Part shown: positions 25,674 through 34,690 of the stretch, one piece after another
Layout: each line of letters begins with the position of its first letter
Position numbering within the stretch: position 1 is the stretch's first letter
From: CAMTWZ01 sp041749075
Lineage (GTDB): Bacteria; Bacteroidota; Rhodothermia; Balneolales; HLUCCA01
NCBI GenBank assembly: GCA_041749075.1
Contig: JBGTBY010000012.1
Span: forward strand, 1-64,000
Direction: 5' to 3'
DNA length: 64,000 bases
The notes under the pieces: model-generated
Told to the model about the DNA's origin: nothing
Database searches by the model: none
What the model saw: only the letters and a program-made list of their open reading frames with translations
Program-made: the position numbers and the translations under genes

Positions 25674-26828
25674 ATGAAACCCATTATGTCTTTTCTGCTC
25701 GCATCCCTGTGGATCGTGGCCTGTTCATCATCCGTAACTGTCAAAACCGATTCACATTATTTCCCGGCTGAATTACCCACATCCGAACCCATCCAATCGG
25801 GAAAACTCACATTCCGGACACAAGTCGTCGCGTCCGGTCTTCGCAACCCATGGTCCATGGCCTTTCTTCCAGATGGACGTGTCCTCGTGACCGAGCGCCC
25901 TGGAACGGTACGCATCATTGAAAAAGGCAAGCTATTGGAAGCTCCATTAGCCGGAACGCCCGAAGTGGTGGCTCGCGGACAAGGTGGCATGTTGGATGTG
26001 GCCCTCCATCCCGATTTCGAGAACAATAGCTTGGTGTATTTGGGCTATTCGATTCCACAAGAAGGTGGCACCCATACCGGCATCATGAGGGCGAAGCTGG
26101 TCGGAAATTCGCTCACAGAACAAACCGTAATTTTTACTGGAAGCCCTGCCTCAAACCGTGGCCAACACTTCGGAACCCGCATTGTGTTTGATGCGGATGG
26201 ATACGTGTATTTCTCCATTGGCGATCGCGGACAAATGGAAGACGCACAAAAATTGGACAATGCCGCCGGAAAAGTATTCCGCATTCACGACGACGGACGC
26301 ATCCCCGCGGACAATCCGTTTGTGAATGAAGCCGGCGCCATCGGTCAGATCTGGTCGTATGGACACCGCAACCAACAAGGTGTCGCGGTTCATCCGACGA
26401 CCGGTGCGATCTGGGCCCATGAACACGGTCCAAGAGGCGGTGACGAATTGAACATCGTCAAAAAAGGCGCCAACTATGGATGGCCCGTCATCACCTATGG
26501 TATCAATTACAATGGCACGCCGATTACCGAAGAACGAGAACGTGACGGAATGGAACAACCCGTTACCTATTGGGATCCATCCATCGCTCCAGCTGGCTTG
26601 GCATTCGTGACCAGCGACAAATACCCCGGCTGGAAAGGAAACGCGATGGTCGGCGCCCTTGCCTTCACATCAGTCTATAGAGTGGAATTGGATGGGGATG
26701 TGGCCGGCGCCCAGGAGCAACTGTTGCAGAACATAGGTCGTGTGCGTGATGTTCGTGAAGGACCCGATGGCTATTTGTATGTGATTGTGGAATCGAGCGG
26801 AGAAATCCTCCGCATCGTTCCAGAATAA
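25674..26828 (+). CDS. PQQ-dependent sugar dehydrogenase-like lipoprotein
   Basis: Secreted six-bladed beta-propeller of the glucose/sorbosone dehydrogenase (soluble aldose dehydrogenase, YliI-like) family, 384 residues. The signal peptide ends in a lipobox (WIVACSS), so it is probably anchored in a membrane. Family landmarks are GLRNPWSMAFLPDGR, GQGGMLDVALHPDF, the catalytic-histidine segment YGHRNQQG and HEHGPRGGDELN. It would oxidise aldoses using PQQ, if PQQ is available. ATG at 25674 is chosen because it opens the signal peptide. It is monocistronic and convergent with the peroxiredoxin gene. Confidence 0.88.
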   Translation: MKPIMSFLLASLWIVACSSSVTVKTDSHYFPAELPTSEPIQSGKLTFRTQVVASGLRNPWSMAFLPDGRVLVTERPGTVRIIEKGKLLEAPLAGTPEVVARGQGGMLDVALHPDFENNSLVYLGYSIPQEGGTHTGIMRAKLVGNSLTEQTVIFTGSPASNRGQHFGTRIVFDADGYVYFSIGDRGQMEDAQKLDNAAGKVFRIHDDGRIPADNPFVNEAGAIGQIWSYGHRNQQGVAVHPTTGAIWAHEHGPRGGDELNIVKKGANYGWPVITYGINYNGTPITEERERDGMEQPVTYWDPSIAPAGLAFVTSDKYPGWKGNAMVGALAFTSVYRVELDGDVAGAQEQLLQNIGRVRDVREGPDGYLYVIVESSGEILRIVPE

Positions 26829-26837
26829 TCCGCTCGG

Positions 26838-27434
26838 TCAGTTCATCTTCAAGGCACTCAGGAGTTCCGCATGCGGCGCGCGCTTGCGGATATCGGTGTC
26901 GATGAAGCGATAGGTGATCACCCCTTCCTGATTCACGACATAGGTCACAGGAAGCGGGAGCCGGTTGCTGGTGTCGCCATTCCACTTGTTCAGTCCGAAA
27001 CCACTGTTGTAATTCATGGCTGTCTTCTCATCCAGCGTATAGGAGACACCGTAGGCATCGGCCACCATCAGGCCCACATCCGACAACACAGGAAACATCA
27101 ACGCATGTTTTTCGCTGGTTGTGAGGGAATTGTCTGGCAACTCGGGAGAAAGGGCCACGAGTGTCGCGCCGGCTTCTTTGAAACGTGGCAAGGCTTCTTG
27201 CAAGTTTTTCAACGCGATATTGCAGTGAGGGCACCATCCACCTCGATACCAGGTAAGCACGACCGGACCATCTTGTAACAATGAACTGAGTTTCACCTCG
27301 GTGCCGGTCGCATCCATGAGGGTGAAATCAGGAGCTTTATCGCCCACATTGAGGGCGGTTGACAGAGTTTCGTCGGCTGTGCGCGACATAGGTGGCGCCA
27401 GAAGCATACTTGCGATGAGAAGAGCAGGAATCAT
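26838..27434 (-). CDS. exported peroxiredoxin-like (AhpC/TSA) protein
   Basis: A 198-residue thioredoxin-fold protein with an N-terminal hydrophobic leader (PALLIASMLLAPPM), so probably exported. The domain begins VGDKAPDFTLMDATG and has the redox centre WYRGGWCPHC with Cys68 and Cys71, typical of the peroxiredoxin-like group. It likely reduces peroxides or maintains thiols in the periplasm. It ends 9 nt past the stop of the convergent sugar dehydrogenase gene. Confidence 0.85.
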   Translation of the reverse strand: MIPALLIASMLLAPPMSRTADETLSTALNVGDKAPDFTLMDATGTEVKLSSLLQDGPVVLTWYRGGWCPHCNIALKNLQEALPRFKEAGATLVALSPELPDNSLTTSEKHALMFPVLSDVGLMVADAYGVSYTLDEKTAMNYNSGFGLNKWNGDTSNRLPLPVTYVVNQEGVITYRFIDTDIRKRAPHAELLSALKMN

Positions 27435-27499
27435 GATGTCGGTTGGTTTAAATGTGTCGGTTTCATCACATGACGAACCGACCTCGCAACCGATTGCAA

Positions 27500-28399
27500 T
27501 CAGATCGGAAGCGGAACGTCCAATTCCACCCGCGTTCCTCTTCCCATTTCGGATGTGATCCGCAGTTCACCGCCGAAATGCGACGCCACCCAATGCGCTT
27601 TGGTGAGGCCATATCCCCCACCCATGGTTCTCATATGACGCACGTTGGTGGCGCGGTAGCCGAATTTGACCACTAGCTCCAACTCGTCATTCGGAATGCC
27701 AAGACCCGTATCGTTCACCACGAACCGGAGATGCTTGTCGTCTTGTATTAGCCCGGCATGGATAGAGCCCCCGGGCGGCGTGTATTTGCGCGCATTACCC
27801 AGCAAATCACGGATGGAATCTTTCAATAGGATGGGGATGCGGATCTTATTCGACAGTTTGTTCTCCACTACCAGATTCACCAAATAGTCGCTTTCGCCCT
27901 GTTCGGCGATGTTATAAATGATGCGATACCGACCTTTGCTGTTTTTCTCGACTGCCGTGAAAAAATCCTTGAAATCCTGTTCAAAGGTTTTGATGGGGTA
28001 GGTTTCCCATCGATCCGGATACAACATCCTAAGCCGGATTTCCTCCACACGTGTTCCGAAAATGGAAAAAATGGAATCGAAATTCGCCAGCACCGCCTTT
28101 TCTTCATCCGTTTCAAACAATTCGGGATGGGTATCGTGGATATGATTGAGCGTGGCTTGGATCTGCGATTTGAGACGAAGCAACGCATCGGGAGTGAATT
28201 TCAGATGCTCCCCAGCACGCAGTGCTTTCGCCAGGTCGAACGTGGCGCGGATGGCACTCATCAAGATCGGATCCTCTTCCACAACCGCTTCGAATACTTG
28301 AAGATCGCCATTGATGATGGTCAACAAGTTCATCACCGAATGCATCTGCATTTGGCCGAATTCCTCATCTTTTAAAACCACATCACCGCTGATTTTCAT
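27500..28399 (-). CDS. sensor histidine kinase, cytosolic
   Basis: A 299-residue kinase without membrane segments. The putative phospho-acceptor is His20 in MHSVMNLLTIINGDL. The ATP-binding domain shows the N-box LLGNARKYTPPGG, G1 NDTGLGIP and G2 GGGYGLTKAH. The region between (about 60-160) is alpha-helical and may sense a signal or dimerise. The start lies right after the priA stop, so it is cotranscribed with priA. No response regulator is next to it. Confidence 0.85.
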   Translation of the reverse strand: MKISGDVVLKDEEFGQMQMHSVMNLLTIINGDLQVFEAVVEEDPILMSAIRATFDLAKALRAGEHLKFTPDALLRLKSQIQATLNHIHDTHPELFETDEEKAVLANFDSIFSIFGTRVEEIRLRMLYPDRWETYPIKTFEQDFKDFFTAVEKNSKGRYRIIYNIAEQGESDYLVNLVVENKLSNKIRIPILLKDSIRDLLGNARKYTPPGGSIHAGLIQDDKHLRFVVNDTGLGIPNDELELVVKFGYRATNVRHMRTMGGGYGLTKAHWVASHFGGELRITSEMGRGTRVELDVPLPI

Positions 28400-28400
28400 G

Positions 28401-30737
28401 TCATTTCACATTGATTCGCACACTTGTGCCACCGGGCGGTCGCACCAACGCATACTCCTTGAAGATACGGTTTAACCACTCTTCCCTAGCTAGGGATGAC
28501 CACATCGGGTCCGATTTGACCAACAATTCCCATCGATACTCATGCATCATCCGATGAATAGCGGATGGCGCCGGCCCTAGAACAGGCATATCACTAGATT
28601 CTTGATTCAAAACGGATGCAAATGCTTGGGCCACATCGGCTACACGTTGCGAATCCCTGTCTTTGAATTCGAATGTGATCAATTTGGAATAAGGCGGCCA
28701 TAACAGACTTTTTCGCAAACGCATTTCTTCGCGGGCGAAGCTTTCGAAGTCGTGATGTGTGGCATGGATAATGGACGGATGATCGGGTTTGTAGGTCTGT
28801 AGGAAGACGACACCCGGTTTCTCAGCCCGCCCCGATCGACCTGCGACCTGGGTCAGCAATTGGAACATCCGTTCTGCAGACTTATATGAAGGAAAGGCGA
28901 GTTCCGTGTCCGAATGAACCACCGCTACGACCGTGACATTGGGAAAATCCAAGCCCTTCGACACCAATTGCGTGCCCACGAGTATGTCAGCTTCCCCCTT
29001 CCCAAACGCATTCAGGATGGACGCATGGGAATCACGTCGAGATGTGGTGTCGCGATCCATCCGTAAAATCCGTGCATTCGGAAAATGGGCTTCCAGTTCT
29101 TCTTCCACTTTTTGGGTTCCAGAGCCTTGCTCTTCGATCGTGGCTTGCGTGCAGCTCCCGCAGACCCGCGGCACCCGTTCACTATAGCCGCAATAGTGGC
29201 ATCGCAGCGAATCGGACGTTCGGTGGTAGGTCAACGTCACCGAGCAATTCGGACAATCGCAGGTAGCCCCACACGACGTGCACATCATAAAGCGGGCATA
29301 TCCGCGTCGGTTGAATAGAACAATGGCCTGCTCCCCCCGGCTTAGGGCCTCTTCCATAGCGGTGTGCACAGGCACAGCCAGGGCCCCCCGCATCGCATGC
29401 TTGTACAACTTGAGATCCACGACCGTCACCTGCGGAAGGGCCGCATCGGCATGACGGCCTTTCAGGCGAAGGAGTGTCATCAGTCCCTTGGCCGTGGCAT
29501 GAAGCGTGGTGAGGCTCGGTGTGGCGCTTCCTAGCACCACTACGGCACCCGACATCTCGGCTCGATGCATCGCGACGTCACGGGCATCATAGCGCGGTGC
29601 TGGGTCTTCCTGCCGATAACTGCTGTCGTGCTCTTCGTCGATGATGATGAGCCCGAGGTTCTGAACTGGCGCGAACACAGCCGATCTCGCTCCGATGACA
29701 ATGGTCTTGCGTCCGGATCGTATATCCATCCACGTGTTATATCTCTCGCGGTCGGTCAATCGGCTGTGCATCACCGCGATGTTGTCGCCAAACACCCGTT
29801 TGAACCGTTGCACGGTTTGCGGAGTGAGTGCGATTTCCGGCACCAGCACGATGCCGCTTTTTCCGGCCACGAAACAGGTATATAAGGCCTGGATGTACAC
29901 TTCGGTTTTGCCGCTGCCTGTCACACCGAATAGGATGAAGGGCTTGGCAGGGTTGGGAAATGCCTCCAATATGGGTGCGCAGGCCTCTTGCTGTTCCTCA
30001 TTCAACGCATGCATCCGCTCCGGATACATACGTCGATCGGGCTCGGTTAGGGTTCGCACGACTTTCCGCGATTCCAATATTCCGAGATCGATCCATTTCC
30101 GGATCTGATGTTCTTTCGCGCCGGTTTCATCCAGCAAGCGACTCATCGGCATCGGCAACTCCAGATCCATCAGTATGGGCGCCAGTTTGAACCAAGCCGG
30201 GTTCCGCTTCGGTGGATCTTCGATCAATTCATTCAGCAATCGTCGCCCATCCGATGCCCAATCTGTCATCCAATCCGATTCCGATTTCATGGTCGTTTTG
30301 GGTTCTTCGATGATGTCGAGGAAGCCACCGGTCACCAGTTTCTGAATCATCTTGTCGCCCCATCGCTTTTCCGCTTCTTCGAGGCTGATCGACCCGGCCA
30401 GGTCCACATCATTCAAGATATCGGCTCCTTTCGGGGATGGGAACAGGTGAGGAACGGTGCGAATGCGTTTTTCGGACATGTAATTCAGTCCGACAGGCAA
30501 TGCGGCTTGAATGGTTTCGCCCCAGGATGAAAAGGTGTCGCGACTCACCCATTCGGTGAGGCTAAGCATATGGGCATCGAGCACGGGCTCGGTGTCGAGA
30601 GTGCTGCGGATGGGTTTGGTCTTGAACTCGGGTTCATCCGAATGGATGCGAACCACAACACCAATCGCGAAGCGAGTACCAACCGGTACGTGCACCCTCA
30701 GTCCCGGCATAACTCCAGAAATCAAAGCCTCAGGCAC
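28401..30737 (-). CDS. priA: primosomal protein N' (PriA helicase), start uncertain
   Basis: Replication-restart helicase. Walker A GVTGSGKTEVYIQ and DEEH box IIDEEHDSSY are intact, as are the zinc-binding cysteines in MMCTSCGATCDCPNC, CHYCGYSERVPRVCGSC, and the C-terminal helicase motifs (GTQLVSKGLDFPNV). The only canonical in-frame start is the GTG at 30737. However, the conserved N-terminus continues upstream without a break to about 30788 (YADVAVATSVREIFTYSVPE). No ATG, GTG or TTG occurs in frame before the upstream stop at 30933; a CTG at 30818 is one option. A heptamer array begins exactly where the start codon would be expected. Confidence 0.9.
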   Translation of the reverse strand: MPEALISGVMPGLRVHVPVGTRFAIGVVVRIHSDEPEFKTKPIRSTLDTEPVLDAHMLSLTEWVSRDTFSSWGETIQAALPVGLNYMSEKRIRTVPHLFPSPKGADILNDVDLAGSISLEEAEKRWGDKMIQKLVTGGFLDIIEEPKTTMKSESDWMTDWASDGRRLLNELIEDPPKRNPAWFKLAPILMDLELPMPMSRLLDETGAKEHQIRKWIDLGILESRKVVRTLTEPDRRMYPERMHALNEEQQEACAPILEAFPNPAKPFILFGVTGSGKTEVYIQALYTCFVAGKSGIVLVPEIALTPQTVQRFKRVFGDNIAVMHSRLTDRERYNTWMDIRSGRKTIVIGARSAVFAPVQNLGLIIIDEEHDSSYRQEDPAPRYDARDVAMHRAEMSGAVVVLGSATPSLTTLHATAKGLMTLLRLKGRHADAALPQVTVVDLKLYKHAMRGALAVPVHTAMEEALSRGEQAIVLFNRRGYARFMMCTSCGATCDCPNCSVTLTYHRTSDSLRCHYCGYSERVPRVCGSCTQATIEEQGSGTQKVEEELEAHFPNARILRMDRDTTSRRDSHASILNAFGKGEADILVGTQLVSKGLDFPNVTVVAVVHSDTELAFPSYKSAERMFQLLTQVAGRSGRAEKPGVVFLQTYKPDHPSIIHATHHDFESFAREEMRLRKSLLWPPYSKLITFEFKDRDSQRVADVAQAFASVLNQESSDMPVLGPAPSAIHRMMHEYRWELLVKSDPMWSSLAREEWLNRIFKEYALVRPPGGTSVRINVK

Positions 30738-30789
30738 CGAATAGGTGAAGATTTCCCGGACAGATGTGGCAACGGCTACATCCGCATAG

Positions 30790-30964
30790 GTTTTCGGTTG
30801 TCTATTTTCCGTTTTCAGTTTACTGATTCCCGATTTCTGATTCCTGATTCCCGATTCCCAATTCCCGATTCCCGATTCCCGATTTCTGATTCCCGATTCC
30901 CGATTCCCGATTCCCGATTCCCGATTCCCTCTTCACATTCAACATTCAACATTCAGACTTCAAC
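30790..30964. repeat. 25-unit degenerate 7-nt tandem array between priA and the POT gene
   Basis: Strict 7-nt phase over 175 nt. It starts with GTTTTCG, GTTGTCT, ATTTTCC, GTTTTCA, GTTTACT, continues with 15 units close to GATTCCC (variants GATTTCT, GATTCCT, AATTCCC), and ends with TCTTCAC, ATTCAAC, ATTCAAC, ATTCAGA, CTTCAAC. It fills most of the divergent promoter region and abuts the priA N-terminal codons. Because of the 7-nt period it is open in several frames, which makes spurious reading frames. Confidence 0.85.
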
Positions 30965-31010
30965 ATTATATTGTTCCCTTCAAACCTCGAACCATCTAAG
31001 CACAAAGGTC

Positions 31011-32507
31011 ATGCAATCTACACAGGAAAAAACGTTCTTTGGTCATCCAGGCGGCTTGTCGACGCTGTTTTATACCGAAATGTGGGAACGCTTCAGCTAC
31101 TATGGCATGCGTGCGATTTTGGTCTTGTTCATGGTCGCCGCTGTGCAAGATGGCGGAATGGGACTCGATGATGTGACCGCCACAGCCATCTATGGCTTAT
31201 ATGCCATGTTCGTGTATTTGCTTGCCTTACCGGGCGGATGGTTGGCCGACAACTTGTTTGGATTACGCAAATCCGTTTGGTACGGAGGGATCATCATCGC
31301 ATCAGGCCACTTCAGCATGGCCCTTCCCTACACCGAGACCTTTTTCTTAGGATTGGTTCTGATTGTGATCGGAACCGGATTGCTTAAGCCCACCATCAGT
31401 TCCTTGGTCGGTGGATTGTATGGCGACCATGAGTCGGCCAAAAGAGACGCCGGGTTCTCGATTTATTATATGGGCATCAACATCGGCGCGTTTATCTCGC
31501 CGCTGATCGTAGGCTACTTGGGCGAAAATGTGAACTGGCATTACGGTTTCGCCGCCGCCGGATTCGGAATGGTTCTGGGATTGGTGCAATACAGACTTTC
31601 GGAGCACCGACTTGGTTCTGTAGGTGATGGCCCCACAGCAGAACATACGCCCGAAGGATTGACCAAAATTCGTCGTGTTCTCGCTGCTATCACCGTAGCG
31701 TTTGCCTTATTTGTCGGAGCTGTGATGGCAGGCTACATCGCCATCAATCCGTTGGCGATCGCTCAATCTTCTGCGTTCGTGATCTTGGGCTTGGTCAGTG
31801 CCTACTTCATTTATGTGTTGGTGTTTGGCGGTCTGAACTTCCTCGAAAAACAAAAAGTAGTGGTCATCGGCTTTTTGTTCATCTTCGCCGCTTTGTTCTG
31901 GAGTGGTTTCGAACAGGCGGGATCTTCCTTGAACTTATTTGCGGATCGGTATACCGATCGCGACATCTTCGGATGGCTGATGCCGGCGAGCTGGTTTCAA
32001 TCCATCAATGCGATATTCATCATCGTGCTGGCTCCGATCTTCGGAATGATCTGGGTCGGACTGGCCAAAGCCGGCAAAGAACTGGCCATGCCTTATAAGT
32101 TTGGTTTGGGCCTCATCCAACTCGGTCTTGGCTTTTTGGTGATGGTCTTCGCCTCGAAAATGGCGTTCGCAAACGAATTGGGCGCAGGTCCAGGATGGCT
32201 CGTGCTTACCTATTTGCTGCACACGATGGGCGAATTGTGCTTGAGCCCGGTCGGACTCAGTTCGGTCACCAAACTCTCCCCGAAAAAATTGGTCGGGCAA
32301 ATGATGGGTATCTGGTTCATGGCTTCGGCCTTGGGCAATCTCATCGCAGGACTGGTAGCCGGACGCTTCAGTGATGAAGCCATCCGCGCCCAACCGTCCC
32401 TGATGTCGGATCAGTTCATGCTCATCTTCTACTTCGCCGCTGGATCCGGAGTGGTGATGCTGCTCCTCAGCCCGTGGATTAAGAAGTTGATGGGAGACGT
32501 TAAGTAG
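31011..32507 (+). CDS. POT-family peptide:proton symporter
   Basis: Inner-membrane transporter of 498 residues with about 12-14 helices, importing di- and tripeptides with protons. The POT signature is at the N-terminus: FGHPGGLSTLFYTEMWERFS (ExxERF motif) followed by YYGMRAILVLFM, and the central GTGLLKPTISSLVG. The ATG at 31011 is chosen because upstream sequence is repeat-derived. The gene ends inside a perfect palindrome and is convergent with the AbgT gene. Confidence 0.93.
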   Translation: MQSTQEKTFFGHPGGLSTLFYTEMWERFSYYGMRAILVLFMVAAVQDGGMGLDDVTATAIYGLYAMFVYLLALPGGWLADNLFGLRKSVWYGGIIIASGHFSMALPYTETFFLGLVLIVIGTGLLKPTISSLVGGLYGDHESAKRDAGFSIYYMGINIGAFISPLIVGYLGENVNWHYGFAAAGFGMVLGLVQYRLSEHRLGSVGDGPTAEHTPEGLTKIRRVLAAITVAFALFVGAVMAGYIAINPLAIAQSSAFVILGLVSAYFIYVLVFGGLNFLEKQKVVVIGFLFIFAALFWSGFEQAGSSLNLFADRYTDRDIFGWLMPASWFQSINAIFIIVLAPIFGMIWVGLAKAGKELAMPYKFGLGLIQLGLGFLVMVFASKMAFANELGAGPGWLVLTYLLHTMGELCLSPVGLSSVTKLSPKKLVGQMMGIWFMASALGNLIAGLVAGRFSDEAIRAQPSLMSDQFMLIFYFAAGSGVVMLLLSPWIKKLMGDVK

Positions 32508-32523
32508 GATGGTACCATCCTAC
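32504..32523. terminator. perfect 20-bp palindrome between convergent genes
   Basis: The 20 bases are a perfect inverted repeat: GTAGGATGGT and its complement ACCATCCTAC. The POT stop codon TAG (32505-32507) is inside it, and the AbgT gene ends 8 nt later. There is no T tract, so it is a hairpin or bidirectional stop rather than a classical terminator. Confidence 0.6.
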
Positions 32524-32530
32524 AATAGAC

Positions 32531-34054
32531 TTAGTAGATATACGAGGACTGTAAGCCAAGCGGCAGTCCAGTAGCCCAGTAGAGCAACAACCAGATAGAC
32601 CACAGGATGAGCAAGGTGATGCTATAGGGTAGCATGAGGCTCACCATGGTTCCGATGCCGGTCGATTTCACATACCGTTGGCAGAAGACCACCACGAGCG
32701 GGAAATAAGGCAGCAAAGGTGTGATGATGTTCGTGGACGAATCTCCGATCCGATACGCCGCTTGTGTGAGATCCGGGGAAATGCCCAGATTCATCAGCAT
32801 CGGCACGAAGATCGGCGAAATCAACGCCCATTTGGCCGATGCGGAACCGACAAAAAGGTTCACAAAGCCCGTGAGGAAAATGATACCCACGATGGTGACC
32901 TGCGCCGGCAAAGCCAATTGTTGCAAGAAATTCGCTCCTTTCACGGCGATCAGGATACCGAGTCCGGATTTGGAGAACGCATCAATGAACAAGGCGCAGA
33001 AAAACGCCATCACGATGTAATAGGCCATCCCGCCCATCGACTTGCTCATCGTTTTGATCATGTCTTTCGTGCTCGTGAACGCACCCGACAGATACCCGAA
33101 CACCACGCCCGGAACCAAGGTCAATAGAAAAATCAGCGGCACGATGGAACGCATCAACGGAGATTGGAATGTCGACAGACTTCCTTCCGGGTCACGAAGC
33201 GCCGAATCGCCAGGCAGAGCCCATAACACAAACAGCGCCGAAAACACCACCATCGCCAATGTAGCCCACCAAAAAGAGGTCGACTCCCTCTTCGTCACCT
33301 CTTCCATCACAGGAAGTTCACTCACTTCCCCATCGATTTCAGTCCCTTTCAGGCGTGGTTCGATGATGCGGTCGGTGATGTACCATCCGATCAACACAAC
33401 AATCAGAGTGGAGGATGTCGTGAAAAAGTAATTGTTCAGCGGATTGAGGATCACGGTCGGATCCACGATATGCGCCGCCGTCTGCGTGAAGCTTTGCAGC
33501 AACGGATCGAGCGACGAAGGAACGAAATTCGCGCTGAATCCGCCCGACACGCCCGCGAAGGCGGCCGCGATTCCGGCCAATGGATGTCGGCCTGCCGCAT
33601 AGAAAATCACTCCGCCAAGGGGAATGACCAGCACATAACCCGCATCCACCGCCGTATGGCTCACAATCGCCACCAAGATCAGCATCGGAGTTAGCAGGTA
33701 CATCGGGGTGATGTTCAACAATTTCTTCAGCGCCACATTGATGTAGCCCGAATGTTCAGCAACCCCCACACCCAACATCGCGACAAGAACGATTCCGAGT
33801 GGCGCGAAATTGATGAACACCGATACCATGTTCGATAGGAAGGATGCCAACTGAGGTCCGGTCAGCAGATTCGTGACCACGATCGGAGCCGCCGTGCGCG
33901 GATCGAGTTCTGTGAACTGGATGGATGAGATGAGGGCGGATACCACCCAGATCGTGAGCATCAGAATCAGAAACAGAATGGCTGGATCTGGTAATTTGTT
34001 GCCGTTCCGCTCAATGAAATCGAGCGAACGCTGAAGAATCGGTTTTTTTGACAT
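32531..34054 (-). CDS. AbgT-family transporter
   Basis: A 507-residue membrane protein of the AbgT family (p-aminobenzoyl-glutamate import, or sulfonamide/pABA export in MtrF/YdaH-type members). The N-terminus RSLDFIERNGNKLPDPAILF and the internal SHTAVDAGYVLVIPLGG and AGVSGGFSANFVPSSLDPL are highly characteristic. It is monocistronic and divergent from the TlpA-like lipoprotein gene. Confidence 0.92.
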   Translation of the reverse strand: MSKKPILQRSLDFIERNGNKLPDPAILFLILMLTIWVVSALISSIQFTELDPRTAAPIVVTNLLTGPQLASFLSNMVSVFINFAPLGIVLVAMLGVGVAEHSGYINVALKKLLNITPMYLLTPMLILVAIVSHTAVDAGYVLVIPLGGVIFYAAGRHPLAGIAAAFAGVSGGFSANFVPSSLDPLLQSFTQTAAHIVDPTVILNPLNNYFFTTSSTLIVVLIGWYITDRIIEPRLKGTEIDGEVSELPVMEEVTKRESTSFWWATLAMVVFSALFVLWALPGDSALRDPEGSLSTFQSPLMRSIVPLIFLLTLVPGVVFGYLSGAFTSTKDMIKTMSKSMGGMAYYIVMAFFCALFIDAFSKSGLGILIAVKGANFLQQLALPAQVTIVGIIFLTGFVNLFVGSASAKWALISPIFVPMLMNLGISPDLTQAAYRIGDSSTNIITPLLPYFPLVVVFCQRYVKSTGIGTMVSLMLPYSITLLILWSIWLLLYWATGLPLGLQSSYIY

Positions 34055-34125
34055 AATAGGTGGAAATCGTTTAGCCGATAGGATCGTTGGTTTTATTAAT
34101 CGAAATAAAATAGGAATTTGCGACC

Positions 34126-34644
34126 ATGAGAACCATTTGCTTTACAATCGCCTTGTCACTCGTGATGACGGCCTGTCAATCACAACCCAAATCTGACGCC
34201 AGCACCCCCGAAAACGCCAGATTGACCACTATCGTGCAGGATGCATCCATCACCGACCTGGAGGGAAACCTGGTGAATCTGGACGATTACAAGGGAAAAA
34301 TCGTGATGCTCGACTTTTGGGAAACCTGGTGTACCCCCTGCATCCGCAGCTTCCCCGGCATGGCCAAAGCCATGATGGAGCACCCGGATGATTTCGTGAT
34401 TCTGGCGATTTCGCCTGGCTTCATGGATTCGGAAGACGACATGCGAACCTTCATCGACGAGAATCCTTATCCCTTTATTTGGGCCACAGGCGTGGACCTT
34501 GCCACGGATCTGGGCATCGAAGGCATCCCTTACAAAGTATTTCTGGACCGAGACGGGAACGTCCACTCCGTGGAAATGGGTTCTAGAGGTCCGGAGAGAG
34601 ATTACGAGAAGCTCGTCGAGCTGATCGGCTCACTCCCGAATTAA
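34126..34644 (+). CDS. TlpA-like thioredoxin-fold lipoprotein
   Basis: A 172-residue exported protein. The signal peptide ends in the lipobox VMTACQ. The thioredoxin domain has the redox motif WETWCTPC (Cys69, Cys72) and the cis-proline segment GIEGIPYKVFLD. Such proteins reduce disulfides on envelope substrates or help cytochrome maturation; no cytochrome genes are near. It stands 46 nt before ahcY but appears to be a separate unit. Confidence 0.88.
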   Translation: MRTICFTIALSLVMTACQSQPKSDASTPENARLTTIVQDASITDLEGNLVNLDDYKGKIVMLDFWETWCTPCIRSFPGMAKAMMEHPDDFVILAISPGFMDSEDDMRTFIDENPYPFIWATGVDLATDLGIEGIPYKVFLDRDGNVHSVEMGSRGPERDYEKLVELIGSLPN

Positions 34645-34690
34645 CGCACAAAAGCCGTATCTTACGACCTCATCAAATCCTTATTTCTAC

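Noticed and set aside
30570..31010. N-terminal extension of the POT transporter
   Set aside because: The extension is the antisense of priA plus translated heptamer repeats (DSRFPIPDSRFPI); the POT family N-terminus begins at 31011.
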